DNA of 64,000 bases from Azospirillum sp. SYSU D00513. GTDB lineage: Bacteria; Pseudomonadota; Alphaproteobacteria; Azospirillales; Azospirillaceae. Position numbers and translations under genes: made by a program. The notes under the pieces are model-generated. The model did not search any database, was not told where the DNA came from, and saw only the letters and a list, made by a program, of their open reading frames with translations. Shown piece after piece: positions 25,480 to 34,301 of this stretch. The stretch lies in the NCBI RefSeq assembly GCF_017356015.1, contig NZ_JAFIQV010000040.1, positions 1 to 64,000 on the forward strand. The letters run 5' to 3'. How positions within the stretch are numbered: the first letter of the stretch is position 1; the number at the start of each line of letters is the position of its first letter.

Positions 25480-27183
25480 GTGCCCAACGAGCTGGTGACC
25501 AAAACCGCAGCGCCGCGCCTGTCGGTGCGGGAGGTCCGGAAGGTTTTCGGCACCCTGACGCCCCGCGCGCTGGAGATGCTGGCGCAGGGCGCGGACCGGG
25601 ACGCGGTGCTGCGGGAGACGGGCGCCAGCGTCGGAGTGGACGGCGTGTCCTTCGACGTGCGGGCCGGCGAGATCTTCGTCGTCATGGGGCTGTCGGGCTC
25701 GGGCAAATCCACCCTGGTGCGCCTGCTGAACCGGCTGATCGAGCCGACCGGCGGGGCCGTCCTGCTGGACGGGACCGACCTTGGCGGGCTGTCCATGCGC
25801 GAGCTGGTCGAGGTCCGGCGGTCGCGGATGAGCATGGTCTTCCAGTCCTTCGCCCTGATGCCGCACCGCACCGCGCTGGAGAACGCCGCCTTCGGGCTGG
25901 AGGTCGCCGGCATGGGCAAGGCCGCCCGGCGGGAGAAGGCGTTGCGCGCCCTGGAGCTGGTCGGGCTCGGCGACCGGGCGGGCAAACGCCCGCACGAGCT
26001 GTCCGGCGGCATGCAGCAGCGGGTAGGGCTGGCCCGCGCGCTCGCCAACGATCCGGACATCCTGCTGATGGACGAAGCCTTTTCCGCGCTCGACCCGCTG
26101 ATCCGGGCGGAGATGCAGGGCGAGCTGCTCCGCCTCCAGCGCGAGCACCAGCGCACGGTGGTCTTCGTCTCGCACGACCCGGAAGAGGCGATGCGCATCG
26201 CCGACCGCATCGCCATCATGCGCGACGGACGGCTGGTGCAGCTGGGCACGCCGTCGGAGCTGCTGGACAGCCCGGCCGACGAGTATGTCCGCTCCTTCTT
26301 CAGCAAATTCGCCGAGCAGCGCGCCATGCGACGCCGGACCGAGCGGGCCGAGGAGCTGATCCGCGGATTCGAATCGGTGGTGACCACGGCGCTCGGCGCC
26401 GTCGAGCGCTCCGCGGGCGAGCTGGACAGCACCGCCCAAACCCTGACCGGCATCGGGAATGAGACCGGCGGGCAGGCCGCCGCCGCCTCGGCCGCCGTCG
26501 GAAGGACCGCCGACGACATGCGCGCCGTCGCCGACGCCGCCCGGCAGATGTCCCAGGCCATCGCCGAGATCGGCGGGCGGGTGGAGGATTCGACCGAGAT
26601 CGCCGGCCGGGCGGTGGAGCAGGCCCAGCGCACGGACAGCACCGTGCGCAGCCTGACCAGTTCGGCCGAGAGCATCGGCGGCGTCGTGAAGATCATCTCC
26701 GACATCGCCGCGCGCACGAAGCTGCTGTCGCTGAACGCCTCCATCGAGGCGGCCCGCAGCGGGGAGGCCGGGAAGGGCTTCGCCGTCGTCGCCGGCGAGG
26801 TGAAGAGCCTCGCCGGCCAGACCGCCGTCGCGACGGAGGAGATCGCCCGGCAGGTCGCCGCCATGCAGGACGCCACGCGGAGTGCCGTTGAGGCGGTGCA
26901 GGGCATCAAGGACACCATCGCCGCGATTAGCCGCATCTCCGCGGCAATCGCGGCGGCGGTGGACCAGCAGGGCGCCATCACCGGCGACATCACGCGCCGC
27001 GTGGAGCAGGCCTCCGCTGGCTCCGAAGCGGTCAACGCCAGCATCCTCAGCGTCACCGACGGCGCGGCTCGGACCGGCACGGCGACCACGCGGGTGCTGG
27101 GTGCGGCGTCCGAGCTGTCCGCCCAAGCCGACGAGCTGCGCCGGGGTGTGGACCGTTTCCTGCGCGATATCCGGGCGGGCTGA
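25480..27183 (+). CDS. Fusion of ProV-type ABC ATPase and methyl-accepting chemotaxis signalling domain
   Basis: This is one uninterrupted 567-residue frame. Residues about 12-275 are a glycine betaine/proline (ProV/OpuAA-type) ATPase: a pre-Walker segment [10 protein letters not shown]...[19 protein letters not shown], Walker A LSGSGKST (71-78), Gln of [16 protein letters not shown] (Q122), signature LSGGMQQ (174-180), Walker [16 protein letters not shown] (from 195) and switch His232 (SHDPEEA). ProV's usual C-terminal CBS pair is missing. Residues about 285-567 match the cytoplasmic part of alphaproteobacterial MCPs, with the hairpin tip around [20 protein letters not shown] and [12 protein letters not shown] (414-445). 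There are no membrane helices, and no betaine permease or binding protein is nearby. GTG start with GGAGGTG. The coupling function is inferred. Confidence 0.93.
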   Translation: MPNELVTKTAAPRLSVREVRKVFGTLTPRALEMLAQGADRDAVLRETGASVGVDGVSFDVRAGEIFVVMGLSGSGKSTLVRLLNRLIEPTGGAVLLDGTDLGGLSMRELVEVRRSRMSMVFQSFALMPHRTALENAAFGLEVAGMGKAARREKALRALELVGLGDRAGKRPHELSGGMQQRVGLARALANDPDILLMDEAFSALDPLIRAEMQGELLRLQREHQRTVVFVSHDPEEAMRIADRIAIMRDGRLVQLGTPSELLDSPADEYVRSFFSKFAEQRAMRRRTERAEELIRGFESVVTTALGAVERSAGELDSTAQTLTGIGNETGGQAAAASAAVGRTADDMRAVADAARQMSQAIAEIGGRVEDSTEIAGRAVEQAQRTDSTVRSLTSSAESIGGVVKIISDIAARTKLLSLNASIEAARSGEAGKGFAVVAGEVKSLAGQTAVATEEIARQVAAMQDATRSAVEAVQGIKDTIAAISRISAAIAAAVDQQGAITGDITRRVEQASAGSEAVNASILSVTDGAARTGTATTRVLGAASELSAQADELRRGVDRFLRDIRAG

Positions 27184-27344
27184 GGCACCGCCAGCCTTCT
27201 CCTTTGGTAGAGGGCTCATGCGAGGCGCTTGCCAGGCCCCGCGTTCCGGCGTATCAAGTTGCGAGTGATTTGCAGTTGCAGACGTTGACCTGCAGCGCGG
27301 AGACACGACGCAACGACGAGACGCAAAGACGCGGGAGACGATCC

Positions 27345-28607
27345 ATGTTCGAACGCCTGGAAGGGGTGGGGCTGCCCCGGCTGGCCGGTCAGCGCGAGCG
27401 GGTGAAGCTGTGGAACGTGTCGCGCCATTACCATTGCGCCATCGTCGGCACCTGCTTCACGCCGGAGGACATGGCCTGGCTGTGCCGGCGGCTGAAGCTG
27501 GTCATGGCGCCGGGCACGCGCGACTACGACATCCACCGGACCTTCGTGGAGCAGGCGGGCGTGCCCGGCCCGGCGGCCAAGCTGATGACGAAGCGGCTGG
27601 ACGAGAAATTCTCCGGCGAGATCCGGCGCTTCGCCCGCGAGAAGACGGCCGAGGGCTGGGCCGCCCTGTGGGAGGCGGCCGTGGCCTCCGGCAACGTCGC
27701 GCCGGCCTTCTGGGCGCTGGTCGGCCATGCCGGGGTCCCGGACGAGCTGCGCGTGCGCGCCTACAGCGAGGTGCACATGCTCTCGCACCTCATGGGCGGC
27801 GAGAACCGGCGCAGCCTGCGCGCCAACCAGGAGCTGAACCGGCGCTGCGCCGAGCTGGCCGAGCGGCTCGCGCGGACGGAACGGGCCTCGGTCGAGCGGG
27901 TGGCGGAGAAGGACGCCCGCATCCGTGCGCTGGAGCAGGAGCTGGCCCAGGCCCGCGCAACGCTCGCCGCGCGGGAGGCGGCAGCGCGGGAAGCCGCGGC
28001 ACCGGCCCGCAACACCCGCCTGGAGAAGGAACTCGCGGTTCTGCGCCGGCGGGTCACGGCGGAGCGGATGCGCGCCCGCCTCGCCGAGGGCGAGGTCGAA
28101 CGGCTGCACCGGCTGCTCGACGGCGCGTCCGCGCGGCCGAAGCGGGCACCGGCGGGCGAGGGCGCCGTCGCCATCCCCATGGACGCCTTCGAGCGCGAGC
28201 GCGCCGCCGCCCTGCCGGCCGCGGCGGCGACGCCCCGGGATCTCGGCGGGCAGTCCATCCTTTATGTGGGCGGACGCCCCAACCTGATGCCGCACATCCG
28301 CGCCGCGGTGGAGTCGCGCAACGGCTGCCTGCTGCACCATGACGGCGGGGTGGAGAAGGCGACGCGCTGCCTGGAGGGGCTGGTCGAACGCGCCGACGTG
28401 GTGGTCTGCCCCATCGACTGCATCAGCCACGACGCCTGCCTCCAGGTGAAGGGTCTGTGCCGGCGCATGCGCAAGCGCTTCATGCCGATCCGCAGCTCCG
28501 GCGCCACGAGCTTCACCCGCGCGCTCGGCGCGCTGGGGACGCCGGGCGGCGGCGATCCGGCGGAAATGGCAGATGGAAACGGTGCCGCCGCGGTCACCGC
28601 TCCATGA
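27345..28607 (+). CDS. DUF2325 domain protein with central coiled coil
   Basis: This encodes 420 residues from ATG 27345 (GGGAGACG upstream). Residues about 20-160 are helical (YHCAIVGTCFTPEDMAWLCRRLKL...YSEVHMLSHLMGGENR). Residues about 165-275 form a long coiled coil rich in Glu, Arg and Ala. The C-terminal about 90 residues are DUF2325: SILYVGGRPNLMPHIRAAVE, LLHHDGGVEKA, VVVCPIDCISHDACLQVKGLC and a final SSGATSFTRAL. A conserved Cys pair and His in this domain suggest a metal or redox site, but function is unknown. Its 3' end overlaps the convergent DUF2141 gene by 14 nt. Confidence 0.88.
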   Translation: MFERLEGVGLPRLAGQRERVKLWNVSRHYHCAIVGTCFTPEDMAWLCRRLKLVMAPGTRDYDIHRTFVEQAGVPGPAAKLMTKRLDEKFSGEIRRFAREKTAEGWAALWEAAVASGNVAPAFWALVGHAGVPDELRVRAYSEVHMLSHLMGGENRRSLRANQELNRRCAELAERLARTERASVERVAEKDARIRALEQELAQARATLAAREAAAREAAAPARNTRLEKELAVLRRRVTAERMRARLAEGEVERLHRLLDGASARPKRAPAGEGAVAIPMDAFERERAAALPAAAATPRDLGGQSILYVGGRPNLMPHIRAAVESRNGCLLHHDGGVEKATRCLEGLVERADVVVCPIDCISHDACLQVKGLCRRMRKRFMPIRSSGATSFTRALGALGTPGGGDPAEMADGNGAAAVTAP

Positions 28608-29085
28608 AGTAGCGCAAGGACAGGGCCGTCCGGCCGGACGGCTCCGCGACCGCCACGGCGGACTCCTCGAAGCCGGGCGGGCCCATGCGGATCGGCGCGT
28701 CGTTGCCGAAGCCGAGACCTTCCTTCGGCATGCCGAGGAAGTTCCGGTCGAGGTCCGTGTTGCCGTTCTCGTCATGGAAGGACTGCACGGCGTAGCGGCC
28801 GGGCGGAACGCCTCGCACCGTCACCGCGACCTCGCCGGCCCGCGCGGGCGCGCCGCCCGTGTAGGGACAGGAGGGGGTCAGGAAGGTCGTCTCCGTGCAG
28901 ACGGCGACCAGCACGCTGCCCTCGGCGTTCGCCACCCCCCGCACCGTGACCGTGAGGTCGGCCGCCACCGCCCCGTCCGCTCCCGCGCCTGCCAGGGCGA
29001 AGCTCAGCAGGAGTGCCAACGCGGCGGACCGCCCCGCCACGGACAGCGTTCCGTTCCCGATCAAGCGTCGATGCAGCGCCGCCAC
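28594..29085 (-). CDS. DUF2141 exported protein
   Basis: This encodes 163 residues using GTG 29085 (GGGGAAGC upstream). A signal peptide (RSAALALLLSFALAGAGADGAVA) ends before ADLTVTVRGV. The mature part fits DUF2141: VANAEGSVLVAVCTE, VAVTVRGVPPGRYAVQSFHDENGNTDLDRNFLGMPKEGLGFGNDA, a Ca-site-like Asp/Asn-rich loop in a small beta-sandwich. The molecular role is unknown and the likely location is periplasmic. A longer TTG/ATG frame upstream (to 29208) lacks a normal signal position. Confidence 0.85.
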   Translation of the reverse strand: MAALHRRLIGNGTLSVAGRSAALALLLSFALAGAGADGAVAADLTVTVRGVANAEGSVLVAVCTETTFLTPSCPYTGGAPARAGEVAVTVRGVPPGRYAVQSFHDENGNTDLDRNFLGMPKEGLGFGNDAPIRMGPPGFEESAVAVAEPSGRTALSLRYFMER

Positions 29086-29284
29086 GTGCTTCCCCGTTCC
29101 AATGAGGTCCTGTCCGCCAGTGTCCGACGGGGCGGCGGTTCCAGGCGACAGGTTTTTCGGCGAGCCGGTCGCTTTTTCAGCTCGACCGTTCGGCGGAAGG
29201 CAGGGCAAAAGCTGGGGTGGCCCGGCCCGAGAAAGGCTTGATTACCGTGGCTTTCGGAAAAAATGACGGCTTGGAGAAAAGCTG

Positions 29285-29324
29285 TTGACGCGCGGTGGGC
29301 GGATCGCTAAAAACCGCCCACCGC
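29285..29324 (+). promoter_or_regulatory. Promoter of tRNA-Leu with an overlapping 11-bp inverted repeat
   Basis: TTGACG (29285-29290), 17 nt, then TAAAAA (29308-29313) makes a sigma-70-type promoter about 30 nt before the tRNA. GCGGTGGGCGG (29292-29302) and CCGCCCACCGC (29314-29324) are perfect complements flanking the -10 box. Confidence 0.6.
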
Positions 29325-29343
29325 ACCGGACAACGGTTGCTAA

Positions 29344-29430
29344 GCCCAGGTGGCGGAATTGGTAGACGCGCAGGTTTCAGGTACCTGTGGCAGAAATGTC
29401 GTGGAAGTTCGAGTCTTCTCCTGGGCACCA
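29344..29430 (+). tRNA. tRNA-Leu (anticodon CAG)
   Basis: This is an 87-nt class II tRNA. The acceptor GCCCAGG pairs with CCTGGGC, followed by A and an encoded CCA. The D arm is GGCGGAATTGGTAGACGC. The anticodon arm CAGGT-TTCAGGT-ACCTG gives CAG. A long variable arm (GTGGCAGAAATGTCGTG) and T arm GTTCGAGTC confirm tRNA-Leu. Confidence 0.96.
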
Positions 29431-29445
29431 ATTCTACGCGGCAGC

Positions 29446-29500
29446 GCCGCGTTGGTCATCTTCTCTTCAGGAAGGTAACCAACGCGGCGTTTCTGTTTTC
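29446..29500 (+). terminator. Terminator after tRNA-Leu
   Basis: GCCGCGTTGGT (29446-29456) pairs with ACCAACGCGGC (29478-29488) as an 11-bp stem whose 21-nt loop contains a further CTTC/GAAG pairing. GTTTCTGTTTT follows. Confidence 0.75.
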
Positions 29501-29763
29501 GGATTCCGCCTCCTGATCTTGGCCCGTTAGACGAGCCGGGCGGACGGGATCGCTTCCGCCGCACCCGCGAACCGTTCGCCATCTCCGTATTTTGCATCCG
29601 CAGCATTCCGCGCTACACTTCGCCCACCTCGTGCCGGAAAGCGGCGCGACTGGGAGGAAGCGACAGCCGGGACATTGCCGGATTCCGGGCCGAAGCGCCC
29701 GTCCGGCGACGGACCGGAAGGGACCTGCCGCGCACAACGAAGACTTAGGTGCGGAGCAACCGG

Positions 29764-30465
29764 ATGAAGAAAGTTTACTCCGACGCGAAGAGCGCCCTGG
29801 AAGGCGTCATTCGTGACGACATCGTGCTGCTGGCGGGCGGGTTCGGCCTGTGCGGCATCCCGGAGAACCTGATCGACGCCATCAAGGAAAGCGGCGTGAA
29901 GGGCCTCACGGTGGTCTCCAACAACGCGGGCGTGGACGGCTGGGGCCTCGGCAAGCTGCTCGAGACCCGCCAGATCCGGAAGATGATCTCCTCCTACGTC
30001 GGCGAGAACAAGCTCTTCGCCCAGCAGTACCTCTCGGGCGAGCTGGAGCTGGAGTTCAACCCGCAGGGCACGCTGGCCGAGCGGCTGCGCGCGGGCGGCG
30101 CCGGCATCCCCGGCTTCTACACCAAGACCGGCGTCGGCACGCTGGTGGCGGAAGGCAAGGAGCACAAGGATTTCGACGGCGAGACCTACATCCTGGAGCG
30201 CGGGATCGTCGGCGACATCGCCATCGTCAAGGCCTGGAAGGGCGACACCGCCGGCAACCTGATCTACCGGAAGGCCGCGCGCAACTTTAACCCGATGATG
30301 GCCACCGCCGGCAAGGTCACGATCGCCGAGGTCGAGATCCTGGTGGAGGCGGGCGAGCTTGATCCCGACCAGATCCACACGCCGGGCATCTTCGTGAAGC
30401 GCATCATCCAGGGCAAAGACTACGAAAAGCGCATCGAACAGCGCACCCTGCGCAAGCGGGCCTGA
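29764..30465 (+). CDS. scoA: 3-oxoacid CoA-transferase subunit A (SCOT type)
   Basis: This encodes 233 residues. ATG 29764 is preceded by GGAGCAACC; an in-frame GTG at 29749 is less likely. Family I CoA-transferase alpha features are [16 protein letters not shown], the glycine-rich CoA loop, [65 protein letters not shown] and ARNFNP. It transfers CoA from succinyl-CoA to acetoacetate or a related 3-oxoacid in ketone/PHB use. It is followed by scoB after 14 nt. Confidence 0.94.
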   Translation: MKKVYSDAKSALEGVIRDDIVLLAGGFGLCGIPENLIDAIKESGVKGLTVVSNNAGVDGWGLGKLLETRQIRKMISSYVGENKLFAQQYLSGELELEFNPQGTLAERLRAGGAGIPGFYTKTGVGTLVAEGKEHKDFDGETYILERGIVGDIAIVKAWKGDTAGNLIYRKAARNFNPMMATAGKVTIAEVEILVEAGELDPDQIHTPGIFVKRIIQGKDYEKRIEQRTLRKRA

Positions 30466-30479
30466 GGGAGGACCGGACA

Positions 30480-31124
30480 ATGGCTTGGACCCGTGACGAA
30501 ATGGCCGCGCGCGCGGCGCGCGAGCTGAAGGACGGCTACTACGTGAACCTCGGGATCGGCATCCCGACGCTGGTGGCGAACTTCATCCCCGAGGGGGTGG
30601 AGGTCACGCTGCAGAGCGAGAACGGCATCCTCGGCATCGGCCCCTTCCCCTTCGAGGGGGAGGAGGATCCCGATCTCATCAACGCCGGCAAGCAGACCAT
30701 CACCGAGTTGAAGGACACGAGCTATTTCAGCTCCGCCGACAGCTTCGCCATGGTCCGCGGCGGCCACATCGACCTCTCCATCCTCGGCGCCATGCAGGTG
30801 GCGGAGAACGGCGATCTGGCGAACTGGATGATTCCCGGCAAGCTCGCCAAGGGCATGGGCGGCGCCATGGACCTGGTCGCCGGCGTGAAGAAGATCGTCG
30901 TGGTGATGGAGCACACCGCCAAGGACGGCGAGAAGAAGATCCTGAAGCGCTGCAACCTGCCGCTGACCGGCACGGCGGTGGTGGACATGATCATCACCGA
31001 CCTGGCCGTCTTCTCCATCGACAAGGCCGGCGGCACCGGCCTGACCCTGGTCGAGCTCGCCCCCGGCGTGACGGTCGAGGAGGTCCGCGGGAAGACCGAG
31101 CCCGACTTCAAGTGGAACGGCTGA
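30480..31124 (+). CDS. scoB: 3-oxoacid CoA-transferase subunit B (SCOT type)
   Basis: This 214-residue beta subunit carries the catalytic Glu in the S-E-N-G motif ([15 protein letters not shown], about residues 43-57). It also has the [20 protein letters not shown] opening, the [27 protein letters not shown] segment and [13 protein letters not shown] near the end. GGGAGGACC precedes its ATG. It forms a heterotetramer with ScoA. The operon ends with a strong terminator. Confidence 0.95.
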   Translation: MAWTRDEMAARAARELKDGYYVNLGIGIPTLVANFIPEGVEVTLQSENGILGIGPFPFEGEEDPDLINAGKQTITELKDTSYFSSADSFAMVRGGHIDLSILGAMQVAENGDLANWMIPGKLAKGMGGAMDLVAGVKKIVVVMEHTAKDGEKKILKRCNLPLTGTAVVDMIITDLAVFSIDKAGGTGLTLVELAPGVTVEEVRGKTEPDFKWNG

Positions 31125-31165
31125 GCGGCCGTGCTTGAGAGGGCCGTCATCCCGGTGGCCCAATG

Positions 31166-31200
31166 AAAAGGGCGGGTTCCTTGCGGAACCCGCCCTTTTT
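31166..31200 (+). terminator. Intrinsic terminator after scoAB
   Basis: AAAAGGGCGGGTTCC pairs with GGAACCCGCCCTTTT around a TTGC loop, followed by T's. It is 41 nt after the scoB stop, and its A-rich 5' side may also serve the convergent RND operon. Confidence 0.9.
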
Positions 31201-31229
31201 CGTCCGTCCGGCCCCATCAGTCAGCCGCA

Positions 31230-34200
31230 TCACTCCGCCGGTGCGGCGGCCGCGGCGTCGATGGCCGTCTCGGCGCGACGGCTGCGGGTCAGCAGCGTGT
31301 AGACGGTCGGCACGATGAACAGCGTCAGCAGCGTGCCGAGCGACATGCCGCCGACGATGACCCAGCCGATCTGCTGGCGGCTTTCCGCACCCGCGCCGGT
31401 GGCGAGCGCCAGCGGAACCGCACCCAGCACCATGGCGCCGGTGGTCATCAGGATCGGGCGCAGGCGCAGCACCGCCGATTCCACGACGGCCTCGACCTTG
31501 GAGCGGCCCTGCTCCTGGAGCTGGTTGGCGAACTCCACGATCAGGATGCCGTGCTTGGTGATCAGCCCGACGAGCGTGATCAGCCCGATCTGGCTGTAGA
31601 CGTTCAGCGTGCCCCCGGTGAGATAGAGCGCCAGCAGGGCGCCCGTCATCGACAGGGGCACGGTCAGCATGATGACCAGCGGGTCGAGGAAGCTCTCGAA
31701 CTGGGCGGCGAGCACCAGATAGATGAAGCCCAGCGCCAGAACGAAGACGAACATAAGACTGGATCCCGTCTCGCGGAACTCGCGGCTCTGGCCGGCATAG
31801 TCGGTCTGGGTGCCCTGGGGCAGCACCTCCGCCGCGGTCCGTTCCAGGAAGGCCAGCACCTCGCCCTGGGCGTATCCCGGCCCCAAGTTGGCGGTGATGG
31901 TCGCGGCGCGAAGCTGGTTGAAGCGGTTCAGCTCCTTGGGCGCCACGGTCTCCTTCACGTCCACGAGGTTGGAGAGCTGGATCATCTGCCCTTCGGTCCC
32001 GCGCACGTAGATGCGGCTGAGGTCCTGGGGCGTGCCGCGGTCCCGCTCGGCGAGGCGGACGATGACGTCGTACTGCTCGCCCTCCTTTTCGAAGCGGGTG
32101 ACCTGCCGGCCGCCCAGCAGCGTCTCCAGCGTGCGCCCGACGGTGGAGACCTGGATGCCGGAATCCGCCACCTTGTCGCGGTTCACGGCGACCTCGATCT
32201 GCGGCTTGCTGAGCTTCAGGTCGGTGTCGAGGTTGGAGAGGCCCGGATAGTCGCGGATGCGCTCCATCATGCGGTTCACGTAATCCTCCAGGTCGGCGTA
32301 GGTGCCGGACGTCTGGATCACGAACTCGATGGGCCGGCTGGTGCCGCGCTGGCCGAAGGAGGCCTGGTTGACCGGGAAGGCGGAGATGCCGGCGATGCGC
32401 GCCAGCTCCGGCTGGATCGCGGCGGCGATTTCCTGCTGCTTGCGGTCGCGCGAGTCCCAGTCCTGGAGCTGCGCGATGGAGATCGAGCGGGTGACCTCCG
32501 GGAAGCCGGAAATGACCATGTAGGACTGCACCTCCGGAATGCCGGCCACCACCTGCTCGACCTGCCGGCTGTAGCGCGCGGTGTAGTCGATGGTGGCGCC
32601 TTCCGGGGCCGTTCCCATGACACGGATGACGCCGCGGTCCTCCACGGGGGCCAGCTCCGACTTCAGGCTGGTGAAGAGCAGCCCGCTGGCGCCCGCCACG
32701 GCCAGCCCCAGCAGCACGACCAGCGGGCGGACCCGCAGCGTGCCGCGCAGGACCGCCCGGTAGCCGTTGCCCATTCCCTCGAAGAAGCGCTCGAGCGCGT
32801 TGTAGACGCGCCCGTGGCTCTCATGCCGCTTCAGCAGCTTGGAGCACATCATCGGCGTCAGCGTCAGGGCCACGAAGCCCGACACGATCACGGCACTCGC
32901 CAGCGTCAGCGCGAATTCCAGGAACAGGCGGCCGACGCGGCCCGGGGCGAAGGCCACCGGCGCGTAGACGGCCGCCAGCGTCAGCGTCATGGCGATGACG
33001 GCGAAGCCGATCTCGCGCGTGCCGATGATGGCGGCGGGCTTGGGCTCCGTTCCCTCCTCGATGTGGCGGTGGACGTTCTCCAGCACGACGATGGCGTCGT
33101 CGACAACGAGGCCGATCGCCAGCACCATCGACAGCAGCGTCAGCGTGTTTATGGAGAAGCCCACCGCGTACATGATCGCGAAGGTGGTGATCAGCGACAC
33201 CGGGATCGTCACCACCGGAATGATGGTGGCGCGGAAGGTGCGCAGGAAGAACAGGACGACGATCACCACCAGCACGACGGCTTCCACGATGGTGTGGAAC
33301 ACCGCCTGGATGGAGCGGTCGATGAAGACGGAGGAGTCGTAGGAGATGCGCGTGGTCATCCCCTCCGGCAGATCCTCGATCAGCTGGGGCAGCACCCCCT
33401 GAGCGGCGTTGGACACGTCCAGCGGGTTGGCGGTCGCCTGCTTGATGATGCCGATGGAGATGGCGTTCTTGCCGTCCGACCGGCTGTCGCGCCGCTCGTC
33501 GGCGGCGCCCAGCTCGACCGAGGCGATGTCGCGCAGCCGGACCAGCAGGCCTTCGGTCTGCTTCACCACCACGTCCTCGAACTGGGCGGGGTTGACCAGG
33601 CCGGTGCGCGACAGCACGGTGAATTCGCGGTCGGTGCTCTCGATGCGGCCCGAGGGGATCTCGACGTTCTGGCCGCGCAGCGCGTCTTCCACGTCCTGCG
33701 TCGTCAGGCCATAGGCGGCGAGCCGGGCGCGGTCCACCCAGATGCGCATGGCGTAGCGCCGCTCGCCCATGATCTGCACGTCGGCGACGCCCGGCAGGTT
33801 CTTGAAGCGGTCGACGACGAAGCGGTCGATGTAGTCCGTGATCTCCAGCGGCGACATGCGGTCGCTGATGAAGGGCAGGTAGATGATCGGCTGGGCGTCG
33901 GCCTCCACCTTGGAGATGACCGGCTCCTCGATCTCCTCCGGCAGGCGGCCCCGCACCCGGCTGGCGCGGTCGCGCACGTCGCTGGCCGCGACGTCGGGAT
34001 CGATGGTGGAGCGGAAGGTGACCGTGATGCGGCTGGATTCCGGCCGGCTGATCGAGGTCAGCGTGTCGATGCCCTCGATGCCGGCGATGGACCCTTCCAG
34101 GACCTGGGTCACCTGGGTCTCGATGATCTCGGCGCTGGCGCCGGGATAGTCGGTCCGGATGGACACGACCGGCTCGTCGATGTTCGGGTACTCGCGCACC

Positions 34201-34298
34201 GTCAGCCGGTCGTAGCTGACGACGCCGAGCAGCAGCATGATCAGGCTGAGGACGGTCGCGAAGACCGGCCGCTGCACGCAGATTTCGGAAATGCGCAT
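31230..34298 (-). CDS. RND-family multidrug efflux permease (HAE-1 type)
   Basis: This 1022-residue inner-membrane proton-drug antiporter starts MRISEICVQRPVFATVLSLIMLLLGVVSYDRLTVREYPNIDEP. The duplicated RND layout is clear: large periplasmic loops follow TM1 and TM7. TM4 contains SMVLAIGLVVDDAIVVLENVHRHIEEG with the proton-relay Asp pair, and later come VLALGFIYLVLAAQFESFLDPLVIMLTVPLSMTGAL and GLITKHGILIVEFANQLQEQG. It starts 3 nt after the adaptor gene ends, so the two are coupled. No outer-membrane factor gene is adjacent; a TolC-like partner is presumably elsewhere. The substrate is unknown. Confidence 0.95.
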   Translation of the reverse strand: MRISEICVQRPVFATVLSLIMLLLGVVSYDRLTVREYPNIDEPVVSIRTDYPGASAEIIETQVTQVLEGSIAGIEGIDTLTSISRPESSRITVTFRSTIDPDVAASDVRDRASRVRGRLPEEIEEPVISKVEADAQPIIYLPFISDRMSPLEITDYIDRFVVDRFKNLPGVADVQIMGERRYAMRIWVDRARLAAYGLTTQDVEDALRGQNVEIPSGRIESTDREFTVLSRTGLVNPAQFEDVVVKQTEGLLVRLRDIASVELGAADERRDSRSDGKNAISIGIIKQATANPLDVSNAAQGVLPQLIEDLPEGMTTRISYDSSVFIDRSIQAVFHTIVEAVVLVVIVVLFFLRTFRATIIPVVTIPVSLITTFAIMYAVGFSINTLTLLSMVLAIGLVVDDAIVVLENVHRHIEEGTEPKPAAIIGTREIGFAVIAMTLTLAAVYAPVAFAPGRVGRLFLEFALTLASAVIVSGFVALTLTPMMCSKLLKRHESHGRVYNALERFFEGMGNGYRAVLRGTLRVRPLVVLLGLAVAGASGLLFTSLKSELAPVEDRGVIRVMGTAPEGATIDYTARYSRQVEQVVAGIPEVQSYMVISGFPEVTRSISIAQLQDWDSRDRKQQEIAAAIQPELARIAGISAFPVNQASFGQRGTSRPIEFVIQTSGTYADLEDYVNRMMERIRDYPGLSNLDTDLKLSKPQIEVAVNRDKVADSGIQVSTVGRTLETLLGGRQVTRFEKEGEQYDVIVRLAERDRGTPQDLSRIYVRGTEGQMIQLSNLVDVKETVAPKELNRFNQLRAATITANLGPGYAQGEVLAFLERTAAEVLPQGTQTDYAGQSREFRETGSSLMFVFVLALGFIYLVLAAQFESFLDPLVIMLTVPLSMTGALLALYLTGGTLNVYSQIGLITLVGLITKHGILIVEFANQLQEQGRSKVEAVVESAVLRLRPILMTTGAMVLGAVPLALATGAGAESRQQIGWVIVGGMSLGTLLTLFIVPTVYTLLTRSRRAETAIDAAAAAPAE

Positions 34299-34301
34299 GG
34301 A

